DNA of 64,000 nucleotides. Source: an uncultured Oscillospiraceae bacterium (GTDB taxonomy: Bacteria > Bacillota > Clostridia > Oscillospirales > Oscillospiraceae). The position numbers and the translations under genes were made by a program. The notes below the pieces were generated by a model. It was not told where the DNA came from. It searched no databases and saw only the letters and a list, made by a program, of their open reading frames with translations. Location: assembly GCA_934631005.1 (NCBI GenBank), contig CAKTXA010000008.1, forward strand, positions 10,960-74,959. Direction: 5' to 3'. Below are positions 40,200 through 49,057 of the stretch, in pieces (position 1 is the stretch's first letter; every line of letters begins with the position of its first letter).

Positions 40200-42031
40200 T
40201 GCTCAGCGCCTCCCTGCTCCAGAATCTTCATAAACTCCTCGCCGGTGATCGTCTCTTTTTCGTAGAGGTATTTTGCCAACTCGTCGAGCTTGGCCCGGTT
40301 GTCCTGCAAGATCCTTCTTGCCTTTTCGTGCTGCGCCTTTACCAGCTCCACGACCTTTTCGTCGATGCGGTTCTGCGTATCGGCCGAGCACGCCAGCGAC
40401 GTGTCGCCGCCGAGGTACTGGTTCGTGACCGTCTCCATGGCGACCATGTCGAATTCCTCGCTCATGCCGTAGCGCGTGATCATGGCCCGCGCCAGCTTGG
40501 TCGCCTGCTCGATGTCGTTGGACGCGCCGGTCGTGATCTCGCCGAACACGACCTCCTCCGCCGCGCGGCCGCCGGTGAAGGTGGCGATCTTGTTTTCGAT
40601 CTCCTGCTTCGTCATCAGGTACTTATCGCCGGTGTCCACCTGCATGGTGTAGCCCAGCGCGCCGGACGTGCGCGGGATGATGGTGATCTTCTGCACCGGC
40701 GCGGAATGCGTCTGCATGGCGGCGACCAGCGCGTGGCCGATCTCGTGATAGGCCACGACCCACTTTTCCTGATCGGACAGCACGGCGCTCTTTTTCTGAT
40801 AGCCCGCGATGACGACCTCGATGCTCTCCTCCAGGTCCGCCTCGGTGACGATCACGCGGCCGCTGCGCACGGCGCGCAGCGCGGCTTCGTTGATGATGTT
40901 GGCCAGCTCCGCGCCCGACGCGCCGGCCGCCATCCGCGCGATGGTGTGGAAGTCCACATCGTCGGCGGTCTTGATCTTCTTGGCGTGCACTTTCAAAATG
41001 GCCTCACGGCCCGCGAGATCGGGCAGCTCCACCGGCACGCGCCTGTCAAAGCGGCCGGGGCGCGTGAGCGCCGGGTCAAGCGACTCCGGCCGGTTCGTGG
41101 CGGCAAGGATGATAACGCCGTTGTTGCCCTCAAAGCCGTCCATTTCCGTCAGCAGCTGGTTGAGCGTCTGCTCGCGCTCGTCGTTGCCGCCCATGTTGGC
41201 GCCGCCGCTGCGCTTCTGGCCGATGGCGTCGATCTCGTCGATAAAGACGATGCAGGGTGCCTTTTCCTTGGCCTGCGCAAAGAGATCGCGCACCTTGCTC
41301 GCGCCCATGCCCACGAACATCTCCACGAACTCCGAGCCGGAGATGGAGAAGAACGGCACGTTCGACTCGCCCGCGACCGCCTTGGCCAGCATCGTCTTGC
41401 CCGTTCCCGGAGGGCCGACGAGCAGAATGCCCTTCGGCATGGACGCGCCGGCCTCGGTGTATTTATCGGGGTTGTGCAGATAGTCCACGATCTCCTGCAG
41501 GCTGTCCTTCGCCTCGTCCTCACCGGCCACATCCGAGAAGTGGATGCCCTGCGTGGACTGGACATAGACCTTGGCGCCGGACTTGCCCGCGCCGCCGAAC
41601 ATCATGGAGTTCTTGCCGCCCGCGCTCTCCACGAGCTTTTTGCTCAGATACTGCCCGATGCCAAAGAAGATCAGCAGCGGCACGATCGTGCTGAGCAGGA
41701 AGCTCAAAACCGGCGACGTCGTCTGCTGCACCTGCTTGGTAAACGTGGCCCCGGCGTCATACAGCCGCTGCGTCAGCGTGGGATCATCCATCGCGCCGGT
41801 GGTGTAGATCTGCTGCTTGTCTTTATCGGTAAAGACGATCTCGTCGTCCTCGACCTCGACCTCGCCGATGTTTTTCTCGTCAATCATGCGCATGAAGGTG
41901 CCGTAATCGACCTCCTCCACCTGATTTTTCATCAGCAGCGGCGAGACGAACACATTGAACAGCAGCACGATCAGCAGGATGATGCCGTAGTAGTACAGCA
42001 GCGGTTTCTTCGGAGATTTTACTTCTTTCAC
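40196..42031 (-). CDS. ftsH: ATP-dependent zinc metalloprotease FtsH
   Basis: 611 aa. It has two N-terminal membrane segments ([20 protein letters not shown] and [20 protein letters not shown]) with an outer domain between. The AAA module has Walker A GPPGTGKT, Walker [13 protein letters not shown] and [22 protein letters not shown]. The protease domain has [11 protein letters not shown] with HEIGH in place of the usual HEAGH. It degrades misfolded membrane proteins and regulators. It is flanked by DUF308 genes in the same operon. The genes fit maintenance of the membrane: FtsH quality control plus glycolipid synthesis. Confidence 0.95.
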   Translation of the reverse strand: MKEVKSPKKPLLYYYGIILLIVLLFNVFVSPLLMKNQVEEVDYGTFMRMIDEKNIGEVEVEDDEIVFTDKDKQQIYTTGAMDDPTLTQRLYDAGATFTKQVQQTTSPVLSFLLSTIVPLLIFFGIGQYLSKKLVESAGGKNSMMFGGAGKSGAKVYVQSTQGIHFSDVAGEDEAKDSLQEIVDYLHNPDKYTEAGASMPKGILLVGPPGTGKTMLAKAVAGESNVPFFSISGSEFVEMFVGMGASKVRDLFAQAKEKAPCIVFIDEIDAIGQKRSGGANMGGNDEREQTLNQLLTEMDGFEGNNGVIILAATNRPESLDPALTRPGRFDRRVPVELPDLAGREAILKVHAKKIKTADDVDFHTIARMAAGASGAELANIINEAALRAVRSGRVIVTEADLEESIEVVIAGYQKKSAVLSDQEKWVVAYHEIGHALVAAMQTHSAPVQKITIIPRTSGALGYTMQVDTGDKYLMTKQEIENKIATFTGGRAAEEVVFGEITTGASNDIEQATKLARAMITRYGMSEEFDMVAMETVTNQYLGGDTSLACSADTQNRIDEKVVELVKAQHEKARRILQDNRAKLDELAKYLYEKETITGEEFMKILEQGGAEQ

Positions 42032-42065
42032 AAAAATACCCCCTCTATTTTGGAGAATATGCCCA

Positions 42066-42623
42066 TCAAGCGGTTCGCCGCGCGGCGGTGCTGACGGTGG
42101 TCAGCATGGTGATGACGTTCAGCGCGCCCTCCAGGATCAGCGACACGCCCAGCAGCCGCGCCATCAGGCGCATACTCGCGCCGGGGCGGAAGATCAGGAT
42201 CCCCCCGCACGCTGCCGTGGCGATGGCCGCCGCCATCAAGAGCCCCCACTGCCGGATGCCGAACGGACGTGCGTCCACTGCGATCTGCACCTTAAAAAGC
42301 CCATCTGCCAAGATCAGAATGCCGATCACCGTACAGAAAAAGCTCAGCGTGCCCTCCGTGTGCAGCAGCAGGCTCACGCTCAGCGCCAGCATCAAAATGC
42401 CGGAGGACAAATCGTTTTCAAACGCCAGCCGGAACAGATCCTTCGAAAAATACCCCACCAGCTTCACCGCGCCAAAGGCGAGCATCGTCAGCCCGCACAG
42501 AAGCCCGACCGTTCGGATAGACGCCTCCGGGTCGCAGATCACGAGCGCTCCCATTAAGCACAGCAGCCCGGACATCACAAGATACCCGGCCTTGGCAATC
42601 TTTGTCGGCATTGCAGATCGCAT
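42066..42623 (-). CDS. DUF308 (HdeD-like) membrane protein
   Basis: 185 aa. I choose the ATG at 42621-42623, 8 bases after AAGGGGG, over the in-frame GTG three codons earlier. Hydrophobic helices cover most of it: GYLVMSGLLCLMGALVICDP, VGLLCGLTMLAFGAVKLVGY, GILMLALSVSLLLHTEGTLS, TVIGILILADGLFKVQIAVD. It is the first gene of the operon DUF308-ftsH-DUF308-acyltransferase-glycosyltransferase. Function unknown; two copies around FtsH suggest they might act with it or be its substrates. Confidence 0.85.
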   Translation of the reverse strand: MRSAMPTKIAKAGYLVMSGLLCLMGALVICDPEASIRTVGLLCGLTMLAFGAVKLVGYFSKDLFRLAFENDLSSGILMLALSVSLLLHTEGTLSFFCTVIGILILADGLFKVQIAVDARPFGIRQWGLLMAAAIATAACGGILIFRPGASMRLMARLLGVSLILEGALNVITMLTTVSTAARRTA

Positions 42624-42760
42624 ACCGCACACCCCCTTTTACAGCCTATAGCTTAGCACCGCCATTCACTTTCGGCAATGGGCATTTTCGCGCGTGTGTT
42701 ACCAATTGCCACATTCACGCGCATCTGTCCAAAAACGTTACAGTCCCGCGCATTCGTCCA

Positions 42761-42789
42761 TTGCGCGGCGCGCCCGCGTCCGGTAGAAT
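42761..42789 (+). promoter_or_regulatory. Promoter-like pair before the kinase remnant
   Basis: TTGCGC (42761-42766) and TAGAAT (42784-42789) are 17 bases apart, 58 bases from the ATG at 42848. The remnant gene thus still has a promoter-like and a ribosome-binding sequence. Confidence 0.45.
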
Positions 42790-42847
42790 ATTTTCAGCGA
42801 GGTTCCGTATAAATCGACAAAATGCCGGCAGGCAGAGAGAGGGCGCC

Positions 42848-43000
42848 ATGACGTATCACATTCTGTATAACCCGCTCGCAGGCGGCGGCATGATCCCCAC
42901 CCCGCTTCAGATCGGCGGCGAGGCCATCCCGGATGTCGCGTCCTACCGCGCGCTGGCCTGCGCAGACGTCCACGCCGCGGCCGCCGCGCGCGGTGCATAA
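42848..43000 (+). pseudogene. Truncated diacylglycerol kinase-like gene
   Basis: 50 aa. AGAGAGGG precedes the ATG. The first 14 residues MTYHILYNPLAGGG match the start of diacylglycerol/lipid kinases (NPxAGxG nucleotide loop), which normally run to about 300 residues. After this the sequence (MIPTPLQIGGEAIPDVASYR) keeps a faint trace of the family and stops at TAA. No continuation is found in any frame before the terminator at 43033-43070. It is probably a decayed kinase, or less likely a real small protein that uses the same N-terminus. A terminator and a promoter-like pair are retained. Confidence 0.5.
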
Positions 43001-43032
43001 CACTGCCCATCCATGTTTCCCCTTCTCCATAA

Positions 43033-43070
43033 GAGAGCCCCGGTGCACCTTCCGATGCACCGGGGCTCTC
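43033..43070. terminator. Hairpin after the kinase remnant
   Basis: GAGAGCCCCGGTGCA pairs with TGCACCGGGGCTCTC (15 bases, 8-base loop), followed on the plus strand by GTTTACTTTT. It lies between the remnant and the converging TetR gene. Confidence 0.82.
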
Positions 43071-43078
43071 GTTTACTT

Positions 43079-43642
43079 TTATGACGGGTGGCTGCTCAGC
43101 TTTTGCGCCAGCTCCTCTGCAAAGCCGCCGCGGATGGCGCAGATGCGGTGCAGATACGCAAAAACGTCCTCCGGCATCCCCTGCATCATCCAGTCCGTGA
43201 TGATGCCGAAGCACTGTCCACGGTAAAACCGCACCAGCAGCTCCTCGTCCGGCTGGCTGAGCGCGTACTGCTCAGCCAGCTCGCGGATGTAGGCGCGCAC
43301 AACGTAGTCGCAGACCTGCAGCTGTGCGGCCTCAAACACATCGCGACTCACGGAGCAATAGATGTGCTGGATGGCTGTTTTTTCCGCGATCAGGTCGTGC
43401 AGAATAAGGTTCAGATTGTCCTCGATCAAGCTGACGCCGTGAAAGTTTTTCAGCATCTGATCCAGCCGCTCCTTGATGATCTCCCCCAGCAGCGCGGGGA
43501 CGTCCTGATAGTGATAGTAAAAGGACTTACGGTTGATACCGCACTGCTCCACGATCATCTTGACCGTGATGTCCCGCAGCGGATACCGCCGCAGCAGCAT
43601 CCAGAAATTCGCCTTGATCGCCTGCTTCGTAAAACCTGGCAT
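43079..43642 (-). CDS. TetR/AcrR family transcriptional regulator
   Basis: 187 aa. GGAGAGGG before the ATG. The N-terminal HTH is visible (AIKANFWMLLRRYPLRDITV, VEQCGINRKSFYYHYQDVPA). The C-terminal domain resembles the DhaS-type ligand domain (ALLGEIIKERLDQMLKNFHG, VFAYLHRICAIRGGFAEELA). No gene is divergent from it within 170 bases except tRNA-Thr, so the target is not local and obvious. The two-gene ABC exporter at 44-47.7 kb is a candidate, but it is on the same strand and separated by tRNA-Thr. Confidence 0.88.
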   Translation of the reverse strand: MPGFTKQAIKANFWMLLRRYPLRDITVKMIVEQCGINRKSFYYHYQDVPALLGEIIKERLDQMLKNFHGVSLIEDNLNLILHDLIAEKTAIQHIYCSVSRDVFEAAQLQVCDYVVRAYIRELAEQYALSQPDEELLVRFYRGQCFGIITDWMMQGMPEDVFAYLHRICAIRGGFAEELAQKLSSHPS

Positions 43643-43761
43643 AGCCCCTCTCCTGTTCTCACCGTTCTGCGCTTATTATGACATAAAAATCCCCCCGGCG
43701 CAAGCTTTGGCGAAGAAAACAGGAATATGCTGCGATGGCGCTGCGATTTTATAAATACCCC

Positions 43762-43789
43762 TTGACAAACCGGCGATTTATGATATAAT
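43762..43789 (+). promoter_or_regulatory. Promoter of tRNA-Thr
   Basis: TTGACA (43762-43767) and TATAAT (43784-43789), both consensus, with a 16-base gap, 23 bases before the tRNA. Confidence 0.92.
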
Positions 43790-43812
43790 ACGAAAGCTGT
43801 CTGACAGCAAAT

Positions 43813-43888
43813 GCTACTGTAGCTCAGTTGGTAGAGCGCGTCATTGGTAATGACGAGGTCGGCAGTTCGAATCTGCCCAGCAGCTCCA
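43813..43888 (+). tRNA. tRNA-Thr (anticodon GGT)
   Basis: 76 nt with encoded CCA. Anticodon stem-loop CGTCA-TTGGTAA-TGACG carries GGT, reading ACC/ACU. D arm (GCTCAGTTGGTAGAGC) and T arm (GGCAG-TTCGAAT-CTGCC) are regular. The acceptor stem GCTACTG / CAGCAGC has one A-C mismatch at pair 4-69. Confidence 0.95.
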
Positions 43889-43922
43889 AAATCGGCAATT
43901 CTCGTAAGAGAGTTGCCGATTT
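43889..43922 (+). terminator. Terminator of tRNA-Thr
   Basis: AAATCGGCAATTCTC pairs with GAGAGTTGCCGATTT (one T-G wobble, loop GTAA). It starts at the tRNA 3' end. It is the same design as the tRNA-Leu and tRNA-Pro terminators. Confidence 0.9.
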
Positions 43923-43991
43923 TACTTATTCACTTTTCACTATTCACTAAAAACAATACAGCCGATTTGGGAAAGTAATAGGTAATAGTGA
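43919..43991. repeat. Two opposed AGTGAA-type repeat arms
   Basis: Directly after the tRNA-Thr terminator comes TTATTCACTTTTCACTATTC, then about 24 bases, then AAGTAATAGGTAATAGTGAA in the opposite sense. The pair matches the edges of the 14661-15018 repeat and may be a short, internally deleted copy. Confidence 0.5.
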
Positions 43992-44004
43992 AGAGGTCAA
44001 TGTA

Positions 44005-44031
44005 CGCCCCACCGGTGCTGCCGGTGGGGCG
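44005..44031 (+). terminator. GC hairpin between tRNA-Thr and the ABC exporter
   Basis: CGCCCCACCGG pairs with CCGGTGGGGCG around TGCTG, followed by TTTTTT on the plus strand only. It could back up tRNA-Thr termination. For the minus-strand exporter operon it is a hairpin without a T run. Confidence 0.7.
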
Positions 44032-44048
44032 TTTTTTGAATTGCTGGC

Positions 44049-45866
44049 TTATTCGTCGGTCTCCATGATGGTGCGGGTCTGTTCTTCGCGGTACTGGCGG
44101 GTGTAGAGCTGCCAGTAGGCGCCCTTTGCAGCCATCAGCTCGCGGTGCGAGCCGCGCTCGACGATCTTGCCGTCGTGGACGACGAGAATGACATCTGCGC
44201 GGCGGATGGTGGACAGGCGGTGCGCGATGATGAACGACGTGCGCCCCGCCATCACCTGCTCGATGGCGTTCTGGATGAGCCGCTCCGTCACGGTGTCGAC
44301 AGAGCTGGTGGCCTCGTCGAGGACGAAGATGCGCGGGTCGGCCAGCAGCGCACGGGCAAACGACAAAAGCTGCTTTTCGCCCGTGGACAGGCCGCTGCCG
44401 CCCTCACCGACCTCGGAGTTGTAGCCCTCCGGCAGGCGCGCGATGATCTCGTCGGCCGACACGGCGTGCACCGCCGCCTCGATCTGCTCCATCGTCGCGT
44501 GCTCGTTTCCGTAGCGCAGATTTTCCAGCACCGTGCCGGAAAACAGGTGCGGCGTCTGCAGCACGTAGCCGATGTTGGAGTGCAGCCAGAGCTGGCTGCG
44601 CTCGCGTGCGTCGCGCCCGTCGATGAGCACCTGCCCCTGCGTCGGCTCGAAGAACCGGCAGACGAGGTTCACGAGCGTCGACTTGCCCGCGCCGGTCTCG
44701 CCCACGATGGCCACGTTCGTCCCCTGCGGGACCTTGAGGTCAAAATGCTCCAGCACGTTCTCCTGCCCGTCCGGGTAGCGGAACGTCACGTCGCGGAACT
44801 CAATATCGCCGTAAAGCGGCTCCCAGTTCTCCTTTTTCGGGTGGAAGCTGTCACCGTATTTTTGGGTGACCTCCGGCGTGTCGCGCACGTCAGACTCCGT
44901 CTCCATGAGCTTTGTAAAGCGCTCCACGTTGACCTGCACGTTTGTTAGCGCGGAGAGGACCTGCACCAGCCACTGGATGGGCTCCATCATGCCCTGCGCG
45001 TAGTTCATAAACACCGACAGCGTGCCGATGAGCATCACGCCGCGCTGCGTGATGACGCCGCCGCGCCACAGAACGATCGCCAGCGCGATCGACGCCGCCA
45101 TCGCCGTGGTGGACAGGAACAGGCTGCGCATGCGCATCTCGCGGACGCTCACGCGCTTCATTTCGCCTGTGAGCGTATCAAATTCGCCCTCCATGCGGTC
45201 CTCGATGACGAGCGTTTTTGTGGTCTTGGCGCCGGTGATGCCCTCGTTGAACGCGCCGGTGATCTGCGAGTTGTGCTCGCGCACGCGGCGGTGGTAGAGA
45301 ACGAGCTTCTTCTGAAAATACATCCCCGAGACCACCAGCACCGGCACGATCACCATCACGCCGAGCGCCAGCCTCCAGTTGAGGGCAAACATCGTCACGA
45401 TCGCAAAGAGCAGATATGCGATATACCACACGCCCTCCATCAGGCCCCACGCGAGCGTGCTCGCGATGCGGTCGGTGTCGGACATGACGCGCGCGTGGAC
45501 ATAGCCCACGCTGTTCTGATTGAAATACGAGAATGAAAGCGTTTGCAGATGGTCAAACGCCTGCCGCTTGAGGTCGCGGCCGATGTAGAGCTCGGCCTTG
45601 CACGCGCCGTAGGCGGAGATGTAATTGGACGCCGTCTGCACCAGCATCACCACCACATACAGACCGATGAACCAGCCGAGCCCCGTCATCGCGCCGCTTG
45701 CGATGAAATGGTCGATGGCGTACTGCTGGAACAGCGGGATGACCACATCCATCACGCTCGCGAGCGTGCCGAAAAACACCATAGCGAACAGCAGCCTGCC
45801 ATAGCCCGACAGATAGCTGGCGAGCTTCGGGATGCCGAACAGGCGCAGATGCGGTTGTTCCTTCAT
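44049..45866 (-). CDS. ABC exporter half, canonical ATP site (subunit 2)
   Basis: 605 aa, fused membrane-ATPase half-transporter. Six membrane segments lie in residues 1-300, and the ATPase follows from about residue 345. Walker A is GETGAGKST; Walker B with catalytic Glu is FVLDEATSSVDT; the signature is altered to LSTGEKQ. The ATG overlaps the partner's stop (ATGA), so the two are coupled. Together with the next gene it forms a heterodimeric exporter of the BmrCD/TM287-288 type, which expels drugs or lipids. Substrate not deducible. Confidence 0.92.
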   Translation of the reverse strand: MKEQPHLRLFGIPKLASYLSGYGRLLFAMVFFGTLASVMDVVIPLFQQYAIDHFIASGAMTGLGWFIGLYVVVMLVQTASNYISAYGACKAELYIGRDLKRQAFDHLQTLSFSYFNQNSVGYVHARVMSDTDRIASTLAWGLMEGVWYIAYLLFAIVTMFALNWRLALGVMVIVPVLVVSGMYFQKKLVLYHRRVREHNSQITGAFNEGITGAKTTKTLVIEDRMEGEFDTLTGEMKRVSVREMRMRSLFLSTTAMAASIALAIVLWRGGVITQRGVMLIGTLSVFMNYAQGMMEPIQWLVQVLSALTNVQVNVERFTKLMETESDVRDTPEVTQKYGDSFHPKKENWEPLYGDIEFRDVTFRYPDGQENVLEHFDLKVPQGTNVAIVGETGAGKSTLVNLVCRFFEPTQGQVLIDGRDARERSQLWLHSNIGYVLQTPHLFSGTVLENLRYGNEHATMEQIEAAVHAVSADEIIARLPEGYNSEVGEGGSGLSTGEKQLLSFARALLADPRIFVLDEATSSVDTVTERLIQNAIEQVMAGRTSFIIAHRLSTIRRADVILVVHDGKIVERGSHRELMAAKGAYWQLYTRQYREEQTRTIMETDE

Positions 45867-47662
45867 CGTTCGGCCTCCTCTCCAATGGACATTTGCATAT
45901 CATAGATCTGGCGGAACAGCCCGTCCTCGCGGAGCAGCCGCTCCGGCGTGCCGAGCTGCAGCACCCTGCCGTGGTCGAGCACCAGAATGTTGTCACAGTC
46001 CAGCAGCGTTGTGATGCGGTGCGAGATGATGATGCTCGTCGTGCCCTTGCGGTCGCGGGCCAGCGCGGCGCGAATTTTCTCATCCGTCTGCGTGTCGACC
46101 GCCGAGAGCGAGTCGTCAAACACCGTGACCGGCGTTTTCTGCGTCAGCATCCGCGCGATGGCCACGCGCTGCTTCTGCCCGCCGGAGAGCGTTACGCCGC
46201 GCTCGCCCACCATGGTGTCATAGCCGTTTGCAAAGCCCGCAATATCGTCCGCGATGCAGGCGGTCTTTGCGGCCTCGCGGATGGTCTGCTCGTCCGCGCC
46301 GCAGACGCCGATGTTCTCCGCGATCGTCCGCGAAAAAAGAAACGGCTCCTGCAGCACGACGCCCACATTTTTCCGCACCCACGCGGCGGGCATCTCCGCA
46401 AGGTCCGCGCCGCCGACCGTCACGCGCCCTTCGCTCGGCGCGTAGAGACGGCACAGCATCAGAAGCAGACTGCTCTTGCCCGAGCCCGTTCCGCCGAGCA
46501 CGCCGAAGCGGCTGCCCGCCGGGATGGTGAACGACACGTCGTGCAGCACGTCCGCGCCGGTATCATAGCGGAACGACACGCGGTCAAACACAATGTCGCC
46601 GTCCATGGGCAGCGCCTGCGCCCCGGGCGCGTCCTGCTCCACGGGCGCGTCCAAGATCTCGCCGATACGCGCGACCGAAACGCCGGCCTTGCTCATCTCC
46701 GAGATGACGCGGCCAAGCCTGCGCACGGGGCCGATGATCATGGCATTGTAGATGGCAAACGACACAAAATCGCCCTCGGTCATCTCGCCGCGCACGCACA
46801 GGAGGCTGCCGAATATAACGACGAGCATCGTCTGCAAACACGCCGTCATATCGCCGACGGCCCAGAAATCCGAGAGCGTCTTGCACAGGCGCACCCAGAG
46901 CGTGGTGTACTCCTGATTCTGCTTTTCAAAGCGCTCGCGCTCAAAATTTTCGCGCCCGAACGCGCGCACCACGCGCACGCCGGTCAGATTCTCCTGCGCG
47001 ATGGTGGACAGCACGCCCTCGCTCTCGTCGCAGGCCGTGAAGCGCTCGCGCACCTTGTTGTGAAACAGGATCGAATAGCTCACGATGATGGGGAACATCG
47101 CCCCCGGCACGAGCGCCAGCTTCCAGTTCATCAGCGCCATGCACGTCAGCGACAGCACGATCATGGCGATCATGCGAAATACCGACACGAACTGCTCCTG
47201 AAAAAACTGCTTGATGCGCTCTACATCGGACGTGCAGCGCTGGATAATATCGCCGGTCGGATTTTTGGAATGCCACGCCCACGGCAGGTGCTGAATGTGG
47301 CCATAGAGCAGGTCGCGGCTCGTTTTTACGAGCGTCTCGCCCGCTTTTGCCGTGTAGAGCTGCATCAAGTAGCGGAAGATCGCCGAAAGGAGCCCCACTG
47401 CCACCAGCACCGCCGCCGGGAGCCACAGCGCGCCGCGGATGTGCTCCGCCCTGCCGAACAGCGCCGCGATCCGCGCCGCCGCCGCGCTGCGCACGGGCGC
47501 GCTGCCGATGAACGAGTCCACGCTCACGCGGATGATCTGCGGGATGATCAGCTCGCAGCCCGTAAAGATCAGGCCCGACACGATGCAGACTGTAAAACAG
47601 CCCCAGCTTCCATGCAGAAGCCGGAGCATCGTGCGGCCGTTTCCGGTCTTTTGCTTCTTCAA
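45863..47662 (-). CDS. ABC exporter half, degenerate ATP site (subunit 1)
   Basis: 599 aa with a TTG start at 47660-47662, just after GGGAGGGAGG. Membrane segments are in residues 1-320. The ATPase has Walker A GGTGSGKSS and a canonical signature LSGGQKQR, but Walker B reads FDDSLSAVD, with Asp in place of the catalytic Glu. The partner has the reverse pattern (Glu present, signature altered). Thus one composite site is catalytic and the other degenerate, as known for heterodimeric exporters. It is the first gene of the two-gene operon. Confidence 0.92.
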   Translation of the reverse strand: MKKQKTGNGRTMLRLLHGSWGCFTVCIVSGLIFTGCELIIPQIIRVSVDSFIGSAPVRSAAAARIAALFGRAEHIRGALWLPAAVLVAVGLLSAIFRYLMQLYTAKAGETLVKTSRDLLYGHIQHLPWAWHSKNPTGDIIQRCTSDVERIKQFFQEQFVSVFRMIAMIVLSLTCMALMNWKLALVPGAMFPIIVSYSILFHNKVRERFTACDESEGVLSTIAQENLTGVRVVRAFGRENFERERFEKQNQEYTTLWVRLCKTLSDFWAVGDMTACLQTMLVVIFGSLLCVRGEMTEGDFVSFAIYNAMIIGPVRRLGRVISEMSKAGVSVARIGEILDAPVEQDAPGAQALPMDGDIVFDRVSFRYDTGADVLHDVSFTIPAGSRFGVLGGTGSGKSSLLLMLCRLYAPSEGRVTVGGADLAEMPAAWVRKNVGVVLQEPFLFSRTIAENIGVCGADEQTIREAAKTACIADDIAGFANGYDTMVGERGVTLSGGQKQRVAIARMLTQKTPVTVFDDSLSAVDTQTDEKIRAALARDRKGTTSIIISHRITTLLDCDNILVLDHGRVLQLGTPERLLREDGLFRQIYDMQMSIGEEAER

Positions 47663-47690
47663 ATTCTTTCCTCCCTCCCTTATGGGAATC

Positions 47691-47718
47691 AAAGGCGGCG
47701 CACACGCGCCGCCTTTGT
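47691..47718. terminator. Hairpin after the opp operon
   Basis: CAAAGGCGGCGC pairs with GCGCCGCCTTTG around ACAC, between the small membrane gene and the ABC exporter. The T run is short, so read-through is possible. Confidence 0.7.
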
Positions 47719-47776
47719 GATAATGCTACTATGTTTTCCCGAAAAATGCAATGCGCCTAGAAAATCCTCAGAATTC

Positions 47777-48037
47777 TTAAGGTTTCCAAATTAAAAACAG
47801 AAGTGCCAGGAGGATGCCGAGGCCCAGCAGGTACGCGCCTGCGATCAGGAGCACGGCCTTCATCGCGCCGAGCACGGCCCAGCGCTTTTCTTTACGGGTC
47901 AGCTCCAGACCCTCGCCGCGGCTCTCCTGCGGCTCCTCGCGCCGTTTTTTCCGCGGCAGGATCGTGGGCTGCGGTGCGATGCCGCTCATGTCGGCGATCG
48001 TCCGCCCGTCGTCCTCAAACGGTTCGCGCTTTCTCAT
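47777..48037 (-). CDS. Small single-pass membrane protein in the opp operon
   Basis: 86 aa. Its ATG overlaps the oppF stop (ATGA), which shows translational coupling. The N-terminal 55 residues are polar with basic runs (PRKKRREEPQES, LTRKEKRW). One helix follows (AVLLIAGAYLLGLGILLALL) near the C-terminus, ending in FLIWKP. The basic N-terminus should stay cytoplasmic. I recognise no family. Its position as the last gene of an Opp operon suggests a link to the transporter, unproven. Confidence 0.75.
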   Translation of the reverse strand: MRKREPFEDDGRTIADMSGIAPQPTILPRKKRREEPQESRGEGLELTRKEKRWAVLGAMKAVLLIAGAYLLGLGILLALLFLIWKP

Positions 48038-49056
48038 TTGTCAAACAGGTGGCAGACCACGTAGTGGCCCTTTTCGACCTCGCGCTGGCAGGGCGCTTCC
48101 TCGCGGCAGCGCTCCGTTGCGTACGGGCAGCGCGTGTGGAACTTGCAGCCCTTCGGCGGGTTCGCCGGGGACGGGATGGAGCCCTGCAGCACGATGCGCT
48201 CGCGCTTGATCGTCGGGTCGGGGATGGGGATGGCGGAGAACAGCGCCTTGGTGTACGGGTGCAGCGGGTGCGCAAAAATGTCCTCCGTCTGCCCGTATTC
48301 CACGAGATTGCCGAGATACATGACGCCGACGTGATCCGAAATATGCTCCACAACGGACAGGTCGTGCGAGATAAACAGGTATGTCAGGCTGTATTTCTCC
48401 TGCAAATCCTTCAAAAGGTTAATGATCTGCGCCTGAATGGACACGTCGAGCGCGGAGACCGGCTCGTCGCAGACGACGAACTCCGGATTCAGCGCCAGCG
48501 CGCGGGCAATGCAGATACGCTGCCGCTGGCCGCCGGAAAATTCGTGCGGATAGCGGGTCTTATGGTACGGCTGGAGGCCGCAGTTATCCATGACCTGGTC
48601 GATATAATCGTCAAAATCCGCCTTGGAGACAATGTTATGCTCCCGCGCCGCCTCGCCGATGATCTCGCCGACCGGAAGGCGCGGCGAAAGGCTGGAGAAC
48701 GGGTCCTGGAAGATGATCTGCATCTTCGGGCGCAGCGCGCGCATTTCCGCGGGGGTGAGGTCGTAGATTTCCTGGCCGTTGAAGAGCACCTGGCCGCCGG
48801 TCTTTTCACCGCACAGGCGCAGCACCGCGCGCCCGGTGGTCGATTTGCCGCAGCCGGACTCGCCGACAAGGCCCATGGTGCAGCCGCGCTTGAGTGAGAA
48901 CGTCACGCCGTCCACGGCCTTGACATGCCCGACCGTTTTGGACAGCAGCCCGCCCTTGATGGGGAAGTATTTCTTGAGGTCATTGACCGTCAGGATATAC
49001 TGCGGATCGTAGTCCGCGGGGGTGAAGTCAGGCGCAGTCTGCTTTTTATCCGCCAT
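48034..49056 (-). CDS. oppF: Oligopeptide ABC transporter ATPase (OppF/DppF type)
   Basis: 340 aa from ATG 49054-49056; an in-frame GTG 9 bases earlier overlaps the oppD end and is possible. Walker [10 protein letters not shown], signature FSGGQRQR, Walker B FVVCDEPVSALD. The C-terminal oligopeptide-type extension with Cys residues is present (CKFHTRCPYATERC), usual for an OppD/F cluster. It powers peptide import together with OppD, on the cytoplasmic side. Confidence 0.94.
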   Translation of the reverse strand: MADKKQTAPDFTPADYDPQYILTVNDLKKYFPIKGGLLSKTVGHVKAVDGVTFSLKRGCTMGLVGESGCGKSTTGRAVLRLCGEKTGGQVLFNGQEIYDLTPAEMRALRPKMQIIFQDPFSSLSPRLPVGEIIGEAAREHNIVSKADFDDYIDQVMDNCGLQPYHKTRYPHEFSGGQRQRICIARALALNPEFVVCDEPVSALDVSIQAQIINLLKDLQEKYSLTYLFISHDLSVVEHISDHVGVMYLGNLVEYGQTEDIFAHPLHPYTKALFSAIPIPDPTIKRERIVLQGSIPSPANPPKGCKFHTRCPYATERCREEAPCQREVEKGHYVVCHLFDK

Positions 49057-49057
49057 T

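Noticed and set aside
40199..42094. Very long open frame antisense to ftsH
   Set aside because: It is the GC-driven shadow of ftsH: the sequence is His/Arg/Leu-rich low-complexity, has no family match and no ribosome site, and ftsH is certain on the other strand.
42066..42632. GTG start three codons before the DUF308 ATG
   Set aside because: It overlaps the Shine-Dalgarno itself; the ATG at 42621-42623 has correct spacing.
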